A DNA stretch of 38,563 bases from Lacticaseibacillus songhuajiangensis (GTDB lineage: Bacteria > Bacillota > Bacilli > Lactobacillales > Lactobacillaceae): positions 1 through 38,563 of the forward strand of contig NZ_RHNR01000026.1 in the NCBI RefSeq assembly GCF_003946025.1. Direction: 5' to 3'. Below are positions 14,018 through 20,807 of the stretch, piece after piece. Every line of letters starts with the position of its first letter. Within the stretch, counting starts at the first letter, position 1. A program made the position numbers and the translations under genes. The notes beneath the pieces were generated by a model that was given only the letters and a program-made list of their open reading frames with translations, searched no databases and was not told the DNA's origin.

Positions 14018-14980
14018 TTACTTAATATCTGTCGCGTTAATGCCCAGCTTCTTAGCCATGTCCTGATTGACGATGACAGAAACTTTCGCTGGTTTTTCAA
14101 CGGCGACGTCAGCAACCTTCTTGCCGCGCAGAATCTTGACGGCCTGCTTGGCTGCCTGAACACCCAAGTCACGGTAGTTGAAGCCGTTAGTTGCCAGACC
14201 ACCGTCTTGGACCATGGTACTTGCAGCAGGAATGACCGGAATCTTCTTTTCGGCGGCAATTTTGCCAACGGTTGCCATTGCGGCAGCCATCGTGTTGTCA
14301 GCAGGGATGTAGATCGCCTGGCACTTGGCAGCGAGGCTAGTCGTGGTTTGTTGCACGTCGTTGGTAGAAGCAACGGTCTTTTCAACGGCCTTCATGCCAG
14401 CAGCCTTAATGGCCTTTTTGGCAGCCTTGATCTGGATGACAGAGTTTGCTTCCGCGGCGTTGTAAATCAGTCCGACCGTCTTGGTCTTAGGGGCAATTCG
14501 CTTGAGGAGTTTAATCTGACCCGCAACGCTGACCATGTCCGTCACCCCGGTAATGTTCGCTTCCGGCTTGCTGAGATTCTTCACTAAGCCAGCAGACGCT
14601 GGATCGGAAACGGCAGTGAACAAAAGGGGCGTCTTACTGTTAGCCTTTTGCATGGCCTGAGCGGCAGGGGTGGCAATCGCGAGGTTGAGGTCATTCTTGT
14701 CCTTGGTCAAACGCTGGCTCATGGTGGACAAGTTAGCTTGATCGCCCTGGGCGTTGACGTAATCGAGTTTTAGGTTCTTGCCTTCCTTGTAACCTTCCTT
14801 AGCCAGCTCGGCGGTGAAACCTTTACGAGCGTCATCGAGGGCACTTTGGTTAATCAGTTGCAAAATCCCAATCTTAACGGTCTTGTTTTCCGACTTGGCA
14901 TCGGCGCTCTTGCCACAAGCGGCGAGGGTAGCAACGGCCAGAACGGTTACGGCGGCGGTGAGTAGCTTCTTCATTTTCAT
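14018..14980 (-). CDS. Second substrate-binding lipoprotein (Phe-leader copy)
   Basis: The 320-residue lipoprotein has signal peptide MKMKKLLTAAVTVLAVATLAAC (lipobox Cys22) and an ABC_sub_bind domain starting VKIGILQLINQSALDDARKGF, identical in this stretch to the paralog at 12405. GGAGG lies 8 bases before the ATG. It forms its own transcription unit, with a promoter at 15325-15353 and a Phe leader peptide. No permease or ATPase gene follows before the palindromes, so it probably uses the permease encoded at 11398. The Phe-coded leader suggests phenylalanine as cargo or signal; the protein sequence alone cannot show the ligand. Confidence 0.9.
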   Translation of the reverse strand: MKMKKLLTAAVTVLAVATLAACGKSADAKSENKTVKIGILQLINQSALDDARKGFTAELAKEGYKEGKNLKLDYVNAQGDQANLSTMSQRLTKDKNDLNLAIATPAAQAMQKANSKTPLLFTAVSDPASAGLVKNLSKPEANITGVTDMVSVAGQIKLLKRIAPKTKTVGLIYNAAEANSVIQIKAAKKAIKAAGMKAVEKTVASTNDVQQTTTSLAAKCQAIYIPADNTMAAAMATVGKIAAEKKIPVIPAASTMVQDGGLATNGFNYRDLGVQAAKQAVKILRGKKVADVAVEKPAKVSVIVNQDMAKKLGINATDIK

Positions 14981-15046
14981 GTTTAATTCCTCCAGAATGT
15001 GTGTGCACTAAGTGAGATTGCTTCTGCAGACGCCCGGCCAAGGCGC

Positions 15047-15218
15047 AAACAAAAGCAGCCGACCACATGAGTCCACGTGGCCGGCTGCTAGCATGCCGGA
15101 GATAATAAAACGCCACATGGATTTTTCATTAGTGAAATCCATGTGGCGACGATTGCAAGTTAAATTGCTTCGACCTCATGGATGCAAGCGACGCGGCTTG
15201 CATCCACGATGCAAACCG
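15047..15218 (-). promoter_or_regulatory. Phe attenuator: same seven-segment switch with tandem terminators
   Basis: In transcript order: segment 1 TTGCATC (15214-15208); segment 2 GGATGCAAGC (15205-15196); segment 3 GCTTGCATCCATG (15189-15177); segment 4 CGCCACATGGATTT (15148-15135); segment 5 AAATCCATGTGGCG (15124-15111); segment 6 AGCAGCCGGCCACGTGGA (15089-15072); segment 7 GTGGTCGGCTGCT (15066-15054). Terminators are 4:5 followed by UUUUAUUAU and 6:7 followed by UUUGUUU. The competing pairs are 1:2 (7 bp), ATCCATG of 3 with CATGGAT of 4, and TCCATGTGGC of 5 with GCCACGTGGA of 6 (10 positions, one G-U). CTTCGGC of the Phe codons can pair with GTCGAAG (15174-15168). Confidence 0.8.
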
Positions 15219-15278
15219 CTATCCAAAAAAGCCGAAGAAAAACGCTGTATTAAGATGTGTTTTGTTGATTGTTGTCAT
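15219..15278 (-). CDS. Phe leader peptide
   Basis: A 19-codon ORF with AAAGGAG 9 bases before the ATG. The peptide begins MTTINKTHLNT and ends AFFFGFFG, with five Phe codons (TTT TTC TTC, TTT TTT) immediately before TAG. It aligns codon for codon at its end with the Tyr leader (SYYYGYFG), and both continue TAGCGG after the last Gly codon. This pairing of layouts with a swapped amino acid is the strongest evidence that both are attenuator leaders. Confidence 0.88.
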   Translation of the reverse strand: MTTINKTHLNTAFFFGFFG

Positions 15279-15324
15279 TTGAAAACACTCCTTTAGGTGG
15301 ATGCGGGAATTGATTACGTGAAAT

Positions 15325-15353
15325 AGCATATCGTGTGTGACGCAGGGTGTCAA
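15325..15353 (-). promoter_or_regulatory. Promoter of the Phe-regulated lipoprotein gene
   Basis: On the - strand, TTGACA (15353-15348), a 17-bp spacer and TATGCT (15330-15325). This is a strong sigma-A type promoter about 30 bases before the Phe leader ribosome binding site. Confidence 0.7.
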
Positions 15354-15359
15354 CCGATT

Positions 15360-15624
15360 TTACAAATAAAATTCAAATTAATGATGCAATATTCACTTAT
15401 ACAGTAAAAATGGTATCGATATACACGCGATACGAATAGTAAAAGAGAAGCTGATGTGTTGGCTTCACGCCTGATTGAGTGGGCGACGCCGCATGCATAC
15501 AATTATGGTTAAAACGCCCGAGTATGCAATTAAGTAACACCACAATATGATTCTAATCAGGAAAAATTGGTTTGCTGACGAGTGCACGGCATCGAAACTA
15601 CACGAATGGGATTCTGTAGACACA
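15360..15624. other. Intergenic region without a convincing gene
   Basis: AT-rich DNA beyond the Phe promoter. It holds the inverted repeat TGCATAC..GTATGCA (about 15494-15522). On the - strand it also has an open frame for a single hydrophobic helix ending RRRPLNQA (stop about 15465), but that frame has no ribosome binding site. I see nothing else supportable. Confidence 0.4.
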
Positions 15625-15658
15625 TAAAAACCGCAGGCGTTTGACGTCTGCGGTTTCG
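15624..15658 (-). terminator. Rho-independent terminator of the membrane protein gene
   Basis: AAACCGCAG(A)CGT pairs with ACG(C)CTGCGGTTT across a short loop (15628-15656 on +), with a T tract on the - strand side. Confidence 0.8.
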
Positions 15659-15660
15659 CG

Positions 15661-16134
15661 TTAGTTGATTTTTTGAATGGTAACTGGCACAGATTCAGGC
15701 AGTTGCTGTTGCAACTTGGCAATAATCTGCTCGAGTGGTGCCCGGAAGGTGAGCCGCACGTAGCGACGCGGTTCCAGAGCGAAGATGGCGATGACGAGAT
15801 TCTTACCACTGGGCGTTGAGATTGGTGTCAAGGTCACACCAGCAAAAGTATTGTAGGCGAAAAAGCGGGAGTAGAAGCCGTTACCAACGACCTTCTTACT
15901 GCCGAGGCCGCCGACCCCTGCGGAGAGGTTCATCAAGACAAATAGGGCGAGGAACACGACGTAACTCCAACTGCGAATGCCGGTCGACACCAACCAAATT
16001 GCGATGATGATGCCCCAGATCATTTGCCAGTATGCGTAAGTAGAACGGATTTCAATTTGTGATTGCCAGTATAGGTTGTAGCCAATTGCCGCGAACAGGA
16101 CAACGTCCAGTACGGTAATAAAAATATCAAACAT
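15661..16134 (-). CDS. Membrane protein of unknown function with C-terminal soluble domain
   Basis: The 157-residue protein has three predicted helices: about 1-21 (MFDIFITVLDVVLFAAIGYNL), 36-52 (QMIWGIIIAIWLVSTGI) and 57-76 (SYVVFLALFVLMNLSAGVGG). A soluble domain of about 80 residues follows, starting near KKVVGNGFYSRFFAYNTFAGVTLTPI, with beta-rich character and ending ESVPVTIQKIN. The arrangement resembles small membrane proteins that carry a PH-like domain, but I cannot assign a family. AGAGGCAG precedes the ATG. It is monocistronic with a clear terminator at 15624. Confidence 0.7.
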   Translation of the reverse strand: MFDIFITVLDVVLFAAIGYNLYWQSQIEIRSTYAYWQMIWGIIIAIWLVSTGIRSWSYVVFLALFVLMNLSAGVGGLGSKKVVGNGFYSRFFAYNTFAGVTLTPISTPSGKNLVIAIFALEPRRYVRLTFRAPLEQIIAKLQQQLPESVPVTIQKIN

Positions 16135-16373
16135 TAGCTGCCTCTTTTCAAGTGCTTTGTGTACCCTTCATGATACCAGACTGTGGCGTGAATGCCACCC
16201 GCCGTCGTGGTGATGTCATCTTATAGAAGAAAGCGTGCACGTGATGAGTACCGATTGGGGAGTTTTCACAACCTCACCACATTTTTATTACTATTATTAT
16301 CTCTGCGTTTGTCATAAACTATCCAAAATGCTGCGCCGATGCGTTTTGAGACCGGACAAATTCGCGAAAATGC

Positions 16374-16402
16374 TTGCAAACAGGCGTTCGAATTGCTATT
16401 CT
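16374..16402 (+). promoter_or_regulatory. lexA promoter with LexA operator (SOS box)
   Basis: The -35 TTGCAA (16374-16379), a 17-bp spacer and the -10 TATTCT (16397-16402) embrace CAAACAGGCGTTCG (16377-16390). That sequence matches the Gram-positive LexA consensus CGAACRNRYGTTCG at 13 of 14 positions. The overlap indicates autorepression. Confidence 0.8.
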
Positions 16403-16434
16403 ATGAATAAGATGAACGAAAGAGAGGCAGCATC

Positions 16435-17064
16435 ATGCCAGGACAGGGAACAAAGAAGCGGTGGGTTCAGATTCTCACCGCAATTAATGAATCTATCGAG
16501 TCCCGCGGGTACCCGCCAACGGTGCGCGAGATTGGGGCCACGGTGGGCCTGAGCTCGTCATCAACTGTTGCGGCATACCTGAGCAAGATGCTCGCTGCGG
16601 GGCTGATTGCTAAGGACCCGTCCAAGCCCCGGACCCTTGAGATTACTGGTCCCGGTTTGGAATATATTGGCGTGCGCGCTGAAGACGGCATTCCGCTTGT
16701 CGGGACTGTTGCCGCCGGGGTGCCCATCACGGCGACTCAGAATATCGAAGAATACTTCCCAATTCCGACCGGCCTGAACTATTCCGAAGACGAACTGTTC
16801 ATGTTGACTGTGCAGGGGGAATCCATGATTAAGATTGGGATTCTGAACGGCGATAAGCTCATCATTAAGCAGCAAGCGGACGCCGAAAACGGCCAGATTG
16901 TTGTGGCGATGACCGAGGATAGCGAAGCCACCGTCAAGCGCTTCTACCGTGAAAACGGCGGGATTCGCTTGCACCCTGAAAACGACACAATGCAGGACAT
17001 GTATTTTGATAATGTGAGTGTTCTTGGGATCGTGGTCGGTCTGTACCGGGATACCCTCGAATAA
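16435..17064 (+). CDS. lexA: LexA repressor, SOS regulator
   Basis: The 209-residue protein has an N-terminal winged helix (1-70, with PPTVREIGATVGLSSSSTVAAYL as the recognition region) and a C-terminal S24 self-cleavage domain. The scissile bond is Ala94-Gly95 (TVAAGVP), the nucleophile is Ser130 in QGESMI and the general base is Lys168 in ATVKRF. RecA-stimulated self-cleavage relieves repression of DNA repair genes. The SOS box in its own promoter supports autoregulation. The ATG has AGAGAGG about 8 bases upstream. The length and motifs are standard. Confidence 0.97.
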   Translation: MPGQGTKKRWVQILTAINESIESRGYPPTVREIGATVGLSSSSTVAAYLSKMLAAGLIAKDPSKPRTLEITGPGLEYIGVRAEDGIPLVGTVAAGVPITATQNIEEYFPIPTGLNYSEDELFMLTVQGESMIKIGILNGDKLIIKQQADAENGQIVVAMTEDSEATVKRFYRENGGIRLHPENDTMQDMYFDNVSVLGIVVGLYRDTLE

Positions 17065-17082
17065 ACGATAATGTGTCGCTTA

Positions 17083-17111
17083 AAGGCTGAACCGCGTGGT
17101 TCAGCCTTTTT
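17083..17111 (+). terminator. Rho-independent terminator
   Basis: AAGGCTGAACC pairs with GGTTCAGCCTT around GCGT, then TTT. It ends lexA. Confidence 0.88.
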
Positions 17112-17220
17112 GCGTGCCAAAAAATAGTTAAGAGGCCTTAAGTTTTATCCTTGTTGATTGCAACGGTGCGAGTGTTCAATTAAAATTGTTCTGATATAGT
17201 ACCGGAAAGAGGAGAAAATA

Positions 17221-18861
17221 GTGGACGAGCAGCGAAGGTCGAGACGACGTGGGGAAAGGTCCGCCCACGAAAAAATGATCCGCGGTTCCGCATGGATGAC
17301 TGCGGGCAGCGTGATGTCACGTATTTTGGGTGCCGTCTACATTCTCCCCTGGTGGATTTGGATGGGCAAGTACGCGTATGAAGCCAACGCCCTGTTTACC
17401 AAGGGCTACCAAATTTACTCTATTTTCATCATCATTAGCACCGCCGGGATTCCCGGTGCGGTCTCCAAGCAGATTGCGCGCTATGACGCGATGGGGGAGT
17501 ATAAGACCAGCATGCGCCTGTTTTGGCACGGAATGCTCGCCACCAGCATGATGGGGATTGTGTCCGCTAGCCTGATGTGGCTGTTTGCGCCAGTGCTGGC
17601 CGCCGGTGACGCGGACATGATTCCGGTCATTCACTCGCTGTCGGCTGCGTTGGTCGTCATTCCGCTACTCAGTATCATGCGCGGGTTCTTCCAAGGTCAT
17701 TCCGAGATGGCGCCGAGTGCGATCTCGCAATTTGTTGAACAACTGGTTCGTGTCGGCTACATGCTGGCAACGGCATTCGCCATCATGCGCATGGGCAACG
17801 GCAATTATGTGCACGCCGTCACCCAGTCGACTTTTGCCGCCTTCATCGGGGCGGTCGCCGGGGCAGCGCTGCTGTGGCTACTCTTTCTCAAACGGTTGCC
17901 GGCCATTCGCCGGCGCAACGCGCAGAGTAAGAACGAAGTGCACGTGTCGGTCAACCAACTGCTGATGGATATTGTGCGCCAGGCGGTACCGTTCATCATC
18001 ATGGACTCGGCGATTACCTGGTATTACCTGATTGACCAGTACACCTTCTTCAAGGGGATGCACAGTCTCTACTCGGTCACGACCAAGCAACTCAACGTGT
18101 ACTACGCCACTTATGCGGGGAACGCGAACAAGCTGATCATGATTATTGTCTCGCTGGCGACGGCGATGTCCGTGACGGCCATTCCGCTACTTTCGGGGGC
18201 CATCACCCGCGGCGACCGCAAGGCGGTCTCCCAGCAGATTGGGAACGTGCTACAACTATTCCTGATTGTGATGCTGCCGGCGTCCTTCGGGATGGCTGCC
18301 ATTGCGCACCCCCTGTATGTGATGTTCTACGGCTACAACGAGTTGGGCTTCAAAATGCTGCAGGTCTCGTGTGTGCTCGCCGTGTTCCTCGGCCTATTCA
18401 CGATTTTGGCTGCGCTCTTGCAGGGGTTGTTCCGCAATCGTCTCGCCATTAAATTGATGCTGTGGGGTGTTGCGGGAAAGCTGCTGTGTCAGTTGCCGTT
18501 CATGTTCCTGTTTAACGTGTACGGTCCAATGCTGTCGACTTTGGTCGGCATGGGTATTTCCTGCTGGTTGATGCTACGGGCATTGCGTCGGGAGTTCCAT
18601 TTCAAAGCGCGGCAAACTGCGCGCCGGGTGCTCGGCATGTTGTTCTTTAGCGTGGTGATGTACGCGTTTGTGCGGACTGCCGTGTTGCTCCTCAGCATGG
18701 TGCTCAATCCGTACATCAAGGTGACTTCAGCGGTCATCATCGTGATTGCGCTGGTCATCGGGGTAGCTGTCTACGGTTACCTAGTGCTGAAGACGCACCT
18801 TGCGGACATGATTCTCGGCTCGCGGGTCGCGGGAATTCGGACAAGGTTGCATATTAAGTAA
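17221..18861 (+). CDS. YtgP/SpoVB/MurJ-like lipid-linked oligosaccharide flippase
   Basis: This 546-residue polytopic protein of the MOP/MVF superfamily has about 14 helices. The N-terminus is basic (RRSRRRGERSAHEK). It is followed by GSAWMTAGSVMSRILGAVYILPWW and the family-typical IISTAGIPGAVSKQIARY, where YtgP relatives have IATAGVPLAVSK. Such proteins flip lipid II or other undecaprenyl-linked precursors across the membrane for wall synthesis; the exact cargo is not visible. The start is GTG at 17221 with AGAGGAG 8 bases upstream. A TATAGT -10 lies near 17196. The gene is followed by a long palindrome. Confidence 0.85.
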   Translation: MDEQRRSRRRGERSAHEKMIRGSAWMTAGSVMSRILGAVYILPWWIWMGKYAYEANALFTKGYQIYSIFIIISTAGIPGAVSKQIARYDAMGEYKTSMRLFWHGMLATSMMGIVSASLMWLFAPVLAAGDADMIPVIHSLSAALVVIPLLSIMRGFFQGHSEMAPSAISQFVEQLVRVGYMLATAFAIMRMGNGNYVHAVTQSTFAAFIGAVAGAALLWLLFLKRLPAIRRRNAQSKNEVHVSVNQLLMDIVRQAVPFIIMDSAITWYYLIDQYTFFKGMHSLYSVTTKQLNVYYATYAGNANKLIMIIVSLATAMSVTAIPLLSGAITRGDRKAVSQQIGNVLQLFLIVMLPASFGMAAIAHPLYVMFYGYNELGFKMLQVSCVLAVFLGLFTILAALLQGLFRNRLAIKLMLWGVAGKLLCQLPFMFLFNVYGPMLSTLVGMGISCWLMLRALRREFHFKARQTARRVLGMLFFSVVMYAFVRTAVLLLSMVLNPYIKVTSAVIIVIALVIGVAVYGYLVLKTHLADMILGSRVAGIRTRLHIK

Positions 18862-18870
18862 AGCAAAAAG

Positions 18871-19042
18871 GGCTGTGCCAAAAGGCGGTTAGCTCCCGAT
18901 ATACAAGCAAGCACCGGCCGGAATCCCGAACTTAGGATTCTGGTCGGTGCTTGTTTGTATGTTAGGGAGCCCTTCGGTGTCCATTGTACTAACAATGCTA
19001 AAGCACTGAGTACAACTGGCTGCCTTTTGGCACGCGACCAGG
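18871..19042. repeat. Long palindrome, GAACTTAGGAT family, copy 3 (expanded)
   Basis: The outer arms are GTGCCAAAAGGC (18875-18886) and GCCTTTTGGCAC (19022-19033). The inner arms are GCTCCC with GGGAGC and AAGCAAGCACCG with CGGTGCTTGTTT, and the tip is GAATCCCGAACTTAGGATTC. A second hairpin, TTGTACT..AGTACAA, is inserted in the right half. It ends CGCGACCAGG, comparable to GCGCGACTAGG in copies 1 and 2. It sits between convergent genes and may terminate both. Confidence 0.75.
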
Positions 19043-19069
19043 ATGTAGTGTCCGCGGCTAAATTTTGCT

Positions 19070-19918
19070 TTAGAATCCAATTGTGTGCGGGGCTTCAGTA
19101 ACGCTCAAACGCCGCATGAGCTGTGGAATGACTTGGACCACCTGCGTTGGTAGCGCGACGTAACTGCTCTTAGCAATCTCATCAGCGGCTGCGCTGTGTA
19201 GCCAGACTGCCGTGGCAATCGTCTCGGCGCTCGTGCCAAACTCCCCGCAAAGCGCGGCAATGACGCCAGTTAGGGTGTCGCCAGAGCCACCCGTCGCCAT
19301 GGCAGGCCCGCCTGTGGTATTTTCATAGCTTGTGTCTGCCGCGATAATGCTTGTCGGGCTGCCTTTGAGCACGAGGGTGCCGCCGAGCTTCTGCCGGGCA
19401 TCTGTGTTGGCTGCCAGGGTTTGATCTGCGATGGCCAGACCACTAAGCCGCTGCCATTCCATCTGGTGTGGGGTCCAGATAATGTTGCCTGCACCAGTCG
19501 CCAACTTGGTTTGCGCAATGATGTCGATGGCCGAGCCGTCGATAATGACGGTTTGCTTTGCCGTGGCTTCAGTTAGACTTAGTTTCAGCACTCGCTGCGC
19601 GTCATCGGTGGTGCCCAGTCCGGGCCCGACGACAATGACGTCTGCCGTGTGCAATAGCGGCGTTAAAGTTGCGGCGTCCCAATCGGTGACCATGGCTTCT
19701 GGCAAGCGGGCATGCAGGGACTGCCAATTGCTGCGGTTAGTGGCGACGGTGACCAGACCGGCACCGGCGTAGACTGCTGCCGTGGCGCTCATGATGGCGG
19801 CGCCACCGAAGTGTTCATCGCCGGCAATAATCAGTACGCGGCCAAAATCCCCCTTGTGACTAATGCTGGGGCGGGGCCGGACAACCTTGCGGGCCATTTG
19901 TTCCGTGAATTTTTCCAT
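19070..19918 (-). CDS. nnrD: ADP-dependent NAD(P)H-hydrate dehydratase
   Basis: The 282-residue protein of the YjeF C-terminal (ribokinase-like) family repairs hydrated NADH/NADPH by dehydrating the S-epimer with ADP or ATP. The landmarks are the KGDFGRVLIIAGDEHFGGAAIM substrate/nucleotide region (22-43), VVGPGLG (96-102), TPHQMEW (149-155) and the catalytic glycine motif GGSGDTLTG (210-218) with Asp214. The epimerase domain (NnrE) is absent, so this is the stand-alone dehydratase form. AGGAGGC precedes the ATG. It is monocistronic and ends towards the palindrome at 18871. Confidence 0.92.
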   Translation of the reverse strand: MEKFTEQMARKVVRPRPSISHKGDFGRVLIIAGDEHFGGAAIMSATAAVYAGAGLVTVATNRSNWQSLHARLPEAMVTDWDAATLTPLLHTADVIVVGPGLGTTDDAQRVLKLSLTEATAKQTVIIDGSAIDIIAQTKLATGAGNIIWTPHQMEWQRLSGLAIADQTLAANTDARQKLGGTLVLKGSPTSIIAADTSYENTTGGPAMATGGSGDTLTGVIAALCGEFGTSAETIATAVWLHSAAADEIAKSSYVALPTQVVQVIPQLMRRLSVTEAPHTIGF

Positions 19919-20010
19919 AATTGGGCCTCCTGAATCAATTTTGACTCTATTGTAGCAGTTTCACTAGTGCGCTCAGCATGACATTAGCTGACTGTCACCA
20001 AAATTCCTGC

Positions 20011-20039
20011 TTGGCAAAACCGGACGTTCTTGCTATAAT
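20011..20039 (+). promoter_or_regulatory. Promoter of the first tRNA-Leu gene
   Basis: TTGGCA (20011-20016), a 17-bp spacer and TATAAT (20034-20039) with an upstream TG. The same elements recur exactly 300 bp and 600 bp later, so each tRNA gene has its own promoter. Confidence 0.75.
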
Positions 20040-20052
20040 CATTACTGTTGTT

Positions 20053-20136
20053 GCCGCAATGGCGGAATTGGCAGACGCGCAGTGTTCAGGTCGCTGTATG
20101 GGTAACCATGTGCAGGTTCGACTCCTGTTTGCGGCA
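20053..20136 (+). tRNA. tRNA-Leu (CAG), copy 1
   Basis: The 84-nt class II tRNA has acceptor GCCGCAA/TTGCGGC and discriminator A. The anticodon loop TTCAGGT, with anticodon CAG, is on the stem CAGTG/CGCTG. It has a long variable arm and a GGTTCGACTCC T-arm. CCA is not encoded. Confidence 0.95.
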
Positions 20137-20146
20137 TCGCAATGAC

Positions 20147-20181
20147 AAAGTCACGTTGAGAAATCAGCGTGACTTTTTTTG
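20147..20181 (+). terminator. Terminator of tRNA-Leu copy 1
   Basis: AAGTCACGTTGA pairs with TCAGCGTGACTT around GAAA, followed by T7. It is repeated at 20447-20481. Confidence 0.88.
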
Positions 20182-20352
20182 TCTATTCGCGACCAGCACG
20201 AGGAGCTGGTCGCGCCAATTGGCGCATGCGAATTGGGTTGCGCCGTCATCCGATTCGCGCACAATGAGACATTAAAAACCGCCTTTTGTGAAAAAAGTGC
20301 CCTCTGCCTGTTGGCAAAGTCGCGGCATCTTGCTATAATCATTACTGTTGTT

Positions 20353-20436
20353 GCCGCAATGGCGGAATTGGCAGACGCGCAGTGTTCAGGTCGCTGTATG
20401 GGTAACCATGTGCAGGTTCGACTCCTGTTTGCGGCA
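20353..20436 (+). tRNA. tRNA-Leu (CAG), copy 2
   Basis: Identical to copy 1, exactly 300 bp downstream, with its own promoter TTGGCA (20311-20316) and TATAAT (20334-20339). Confidence 0.95.
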
Positions 20437-20446
20437 TCGCAATGAC

Positions 20447-20481
20447 AAAGTCACGTTGAGAAATCAGCGTGACTTTTTTTG
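20447..20481 (+). terminator. Terminator of tRNA-Leu copy 2
   Basis: Same hairpin and T7 run as after copy 1. Confidence 0.88.
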
Positions 20482-20652
20482 TCTATTCGCGACCAGCACG
20501 AGGAGCTGGTCGCGCCAATTGGCGCATGCGAATTGGGTTGCGCCGTCATCCGATTCGCGCACAATGAGACATTAAAAACCGCCTTTTGTGAAAAAAGTGC
20601 CCTCTGCCTGTTGGCAAAGTCGCGGCATCTTGCTATAATCATTACTGTTGTT

Positions 20653-20736
20653 GCCGCAATGGCGGAATTGGCAGACGCGCAGTGTTCAGGTCGCTGTATG
20701 GGTAACCATGTGCAGGTTCGACTCCTGTTTGCGGCA
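20653..20736 (+). tRNA. tRNA-Leu (CAG), copy 3
   Basis: Identical to copies 1 and 2. Its promoter is TTGGCA (20611-20616) and TATAAT (20634-20639). Confidence 0.95.
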
Positions 20737-20744
20737 TCGCAATG

Positions 20745-20782
20745 ACGAGTCCCACGTTGAGAAATCAACGTGGGCTTTTTTT
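20745..20782 (+). terminator. Terminator of tRNA-Leu copy 3 (diverged)
   Basis: AGTCCCACGTTGA pairs with TCAACGTGGGCT around GAAA, then T7. It is the same hairpin design as the other two with compensated base changes, so this is where the repeat ends. Confidence 0.85.
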
Positions 20783-20807
20783 GTCTCACCGAATGGAGGT
20801 AGCGAGC

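Larger units (their letters stand above)
20029..20745 (+). repeat. 300-bp tandem repeat carrying tRNA-Leu, two full units and a partial third
   Basis: 20029-20328 and 20329-20628 appear identical base for base; the third unit matches to about 20745 and then diverges. Each unit holds the -10 region, tRNA, terminator and a 150-bp spacer with GCGACCAGC..GCTGGTCGC and GCGCCAATTGGCGC palindromes and the -35 of the next unit. The lack of differences points to recent duplication or ongoing homogenisation. Confidence 0.9.

Noticed and set aside
15465..15600. Small hydrophobic peptide (single helix, tail RRRPLNQA) on the - strand, like a type I toxin
   Set aside because: No ribosome binding site, no obvious start and no antisense RNA promoter pair. 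Part of its frame overlaps the membrane protein gene in another frame.
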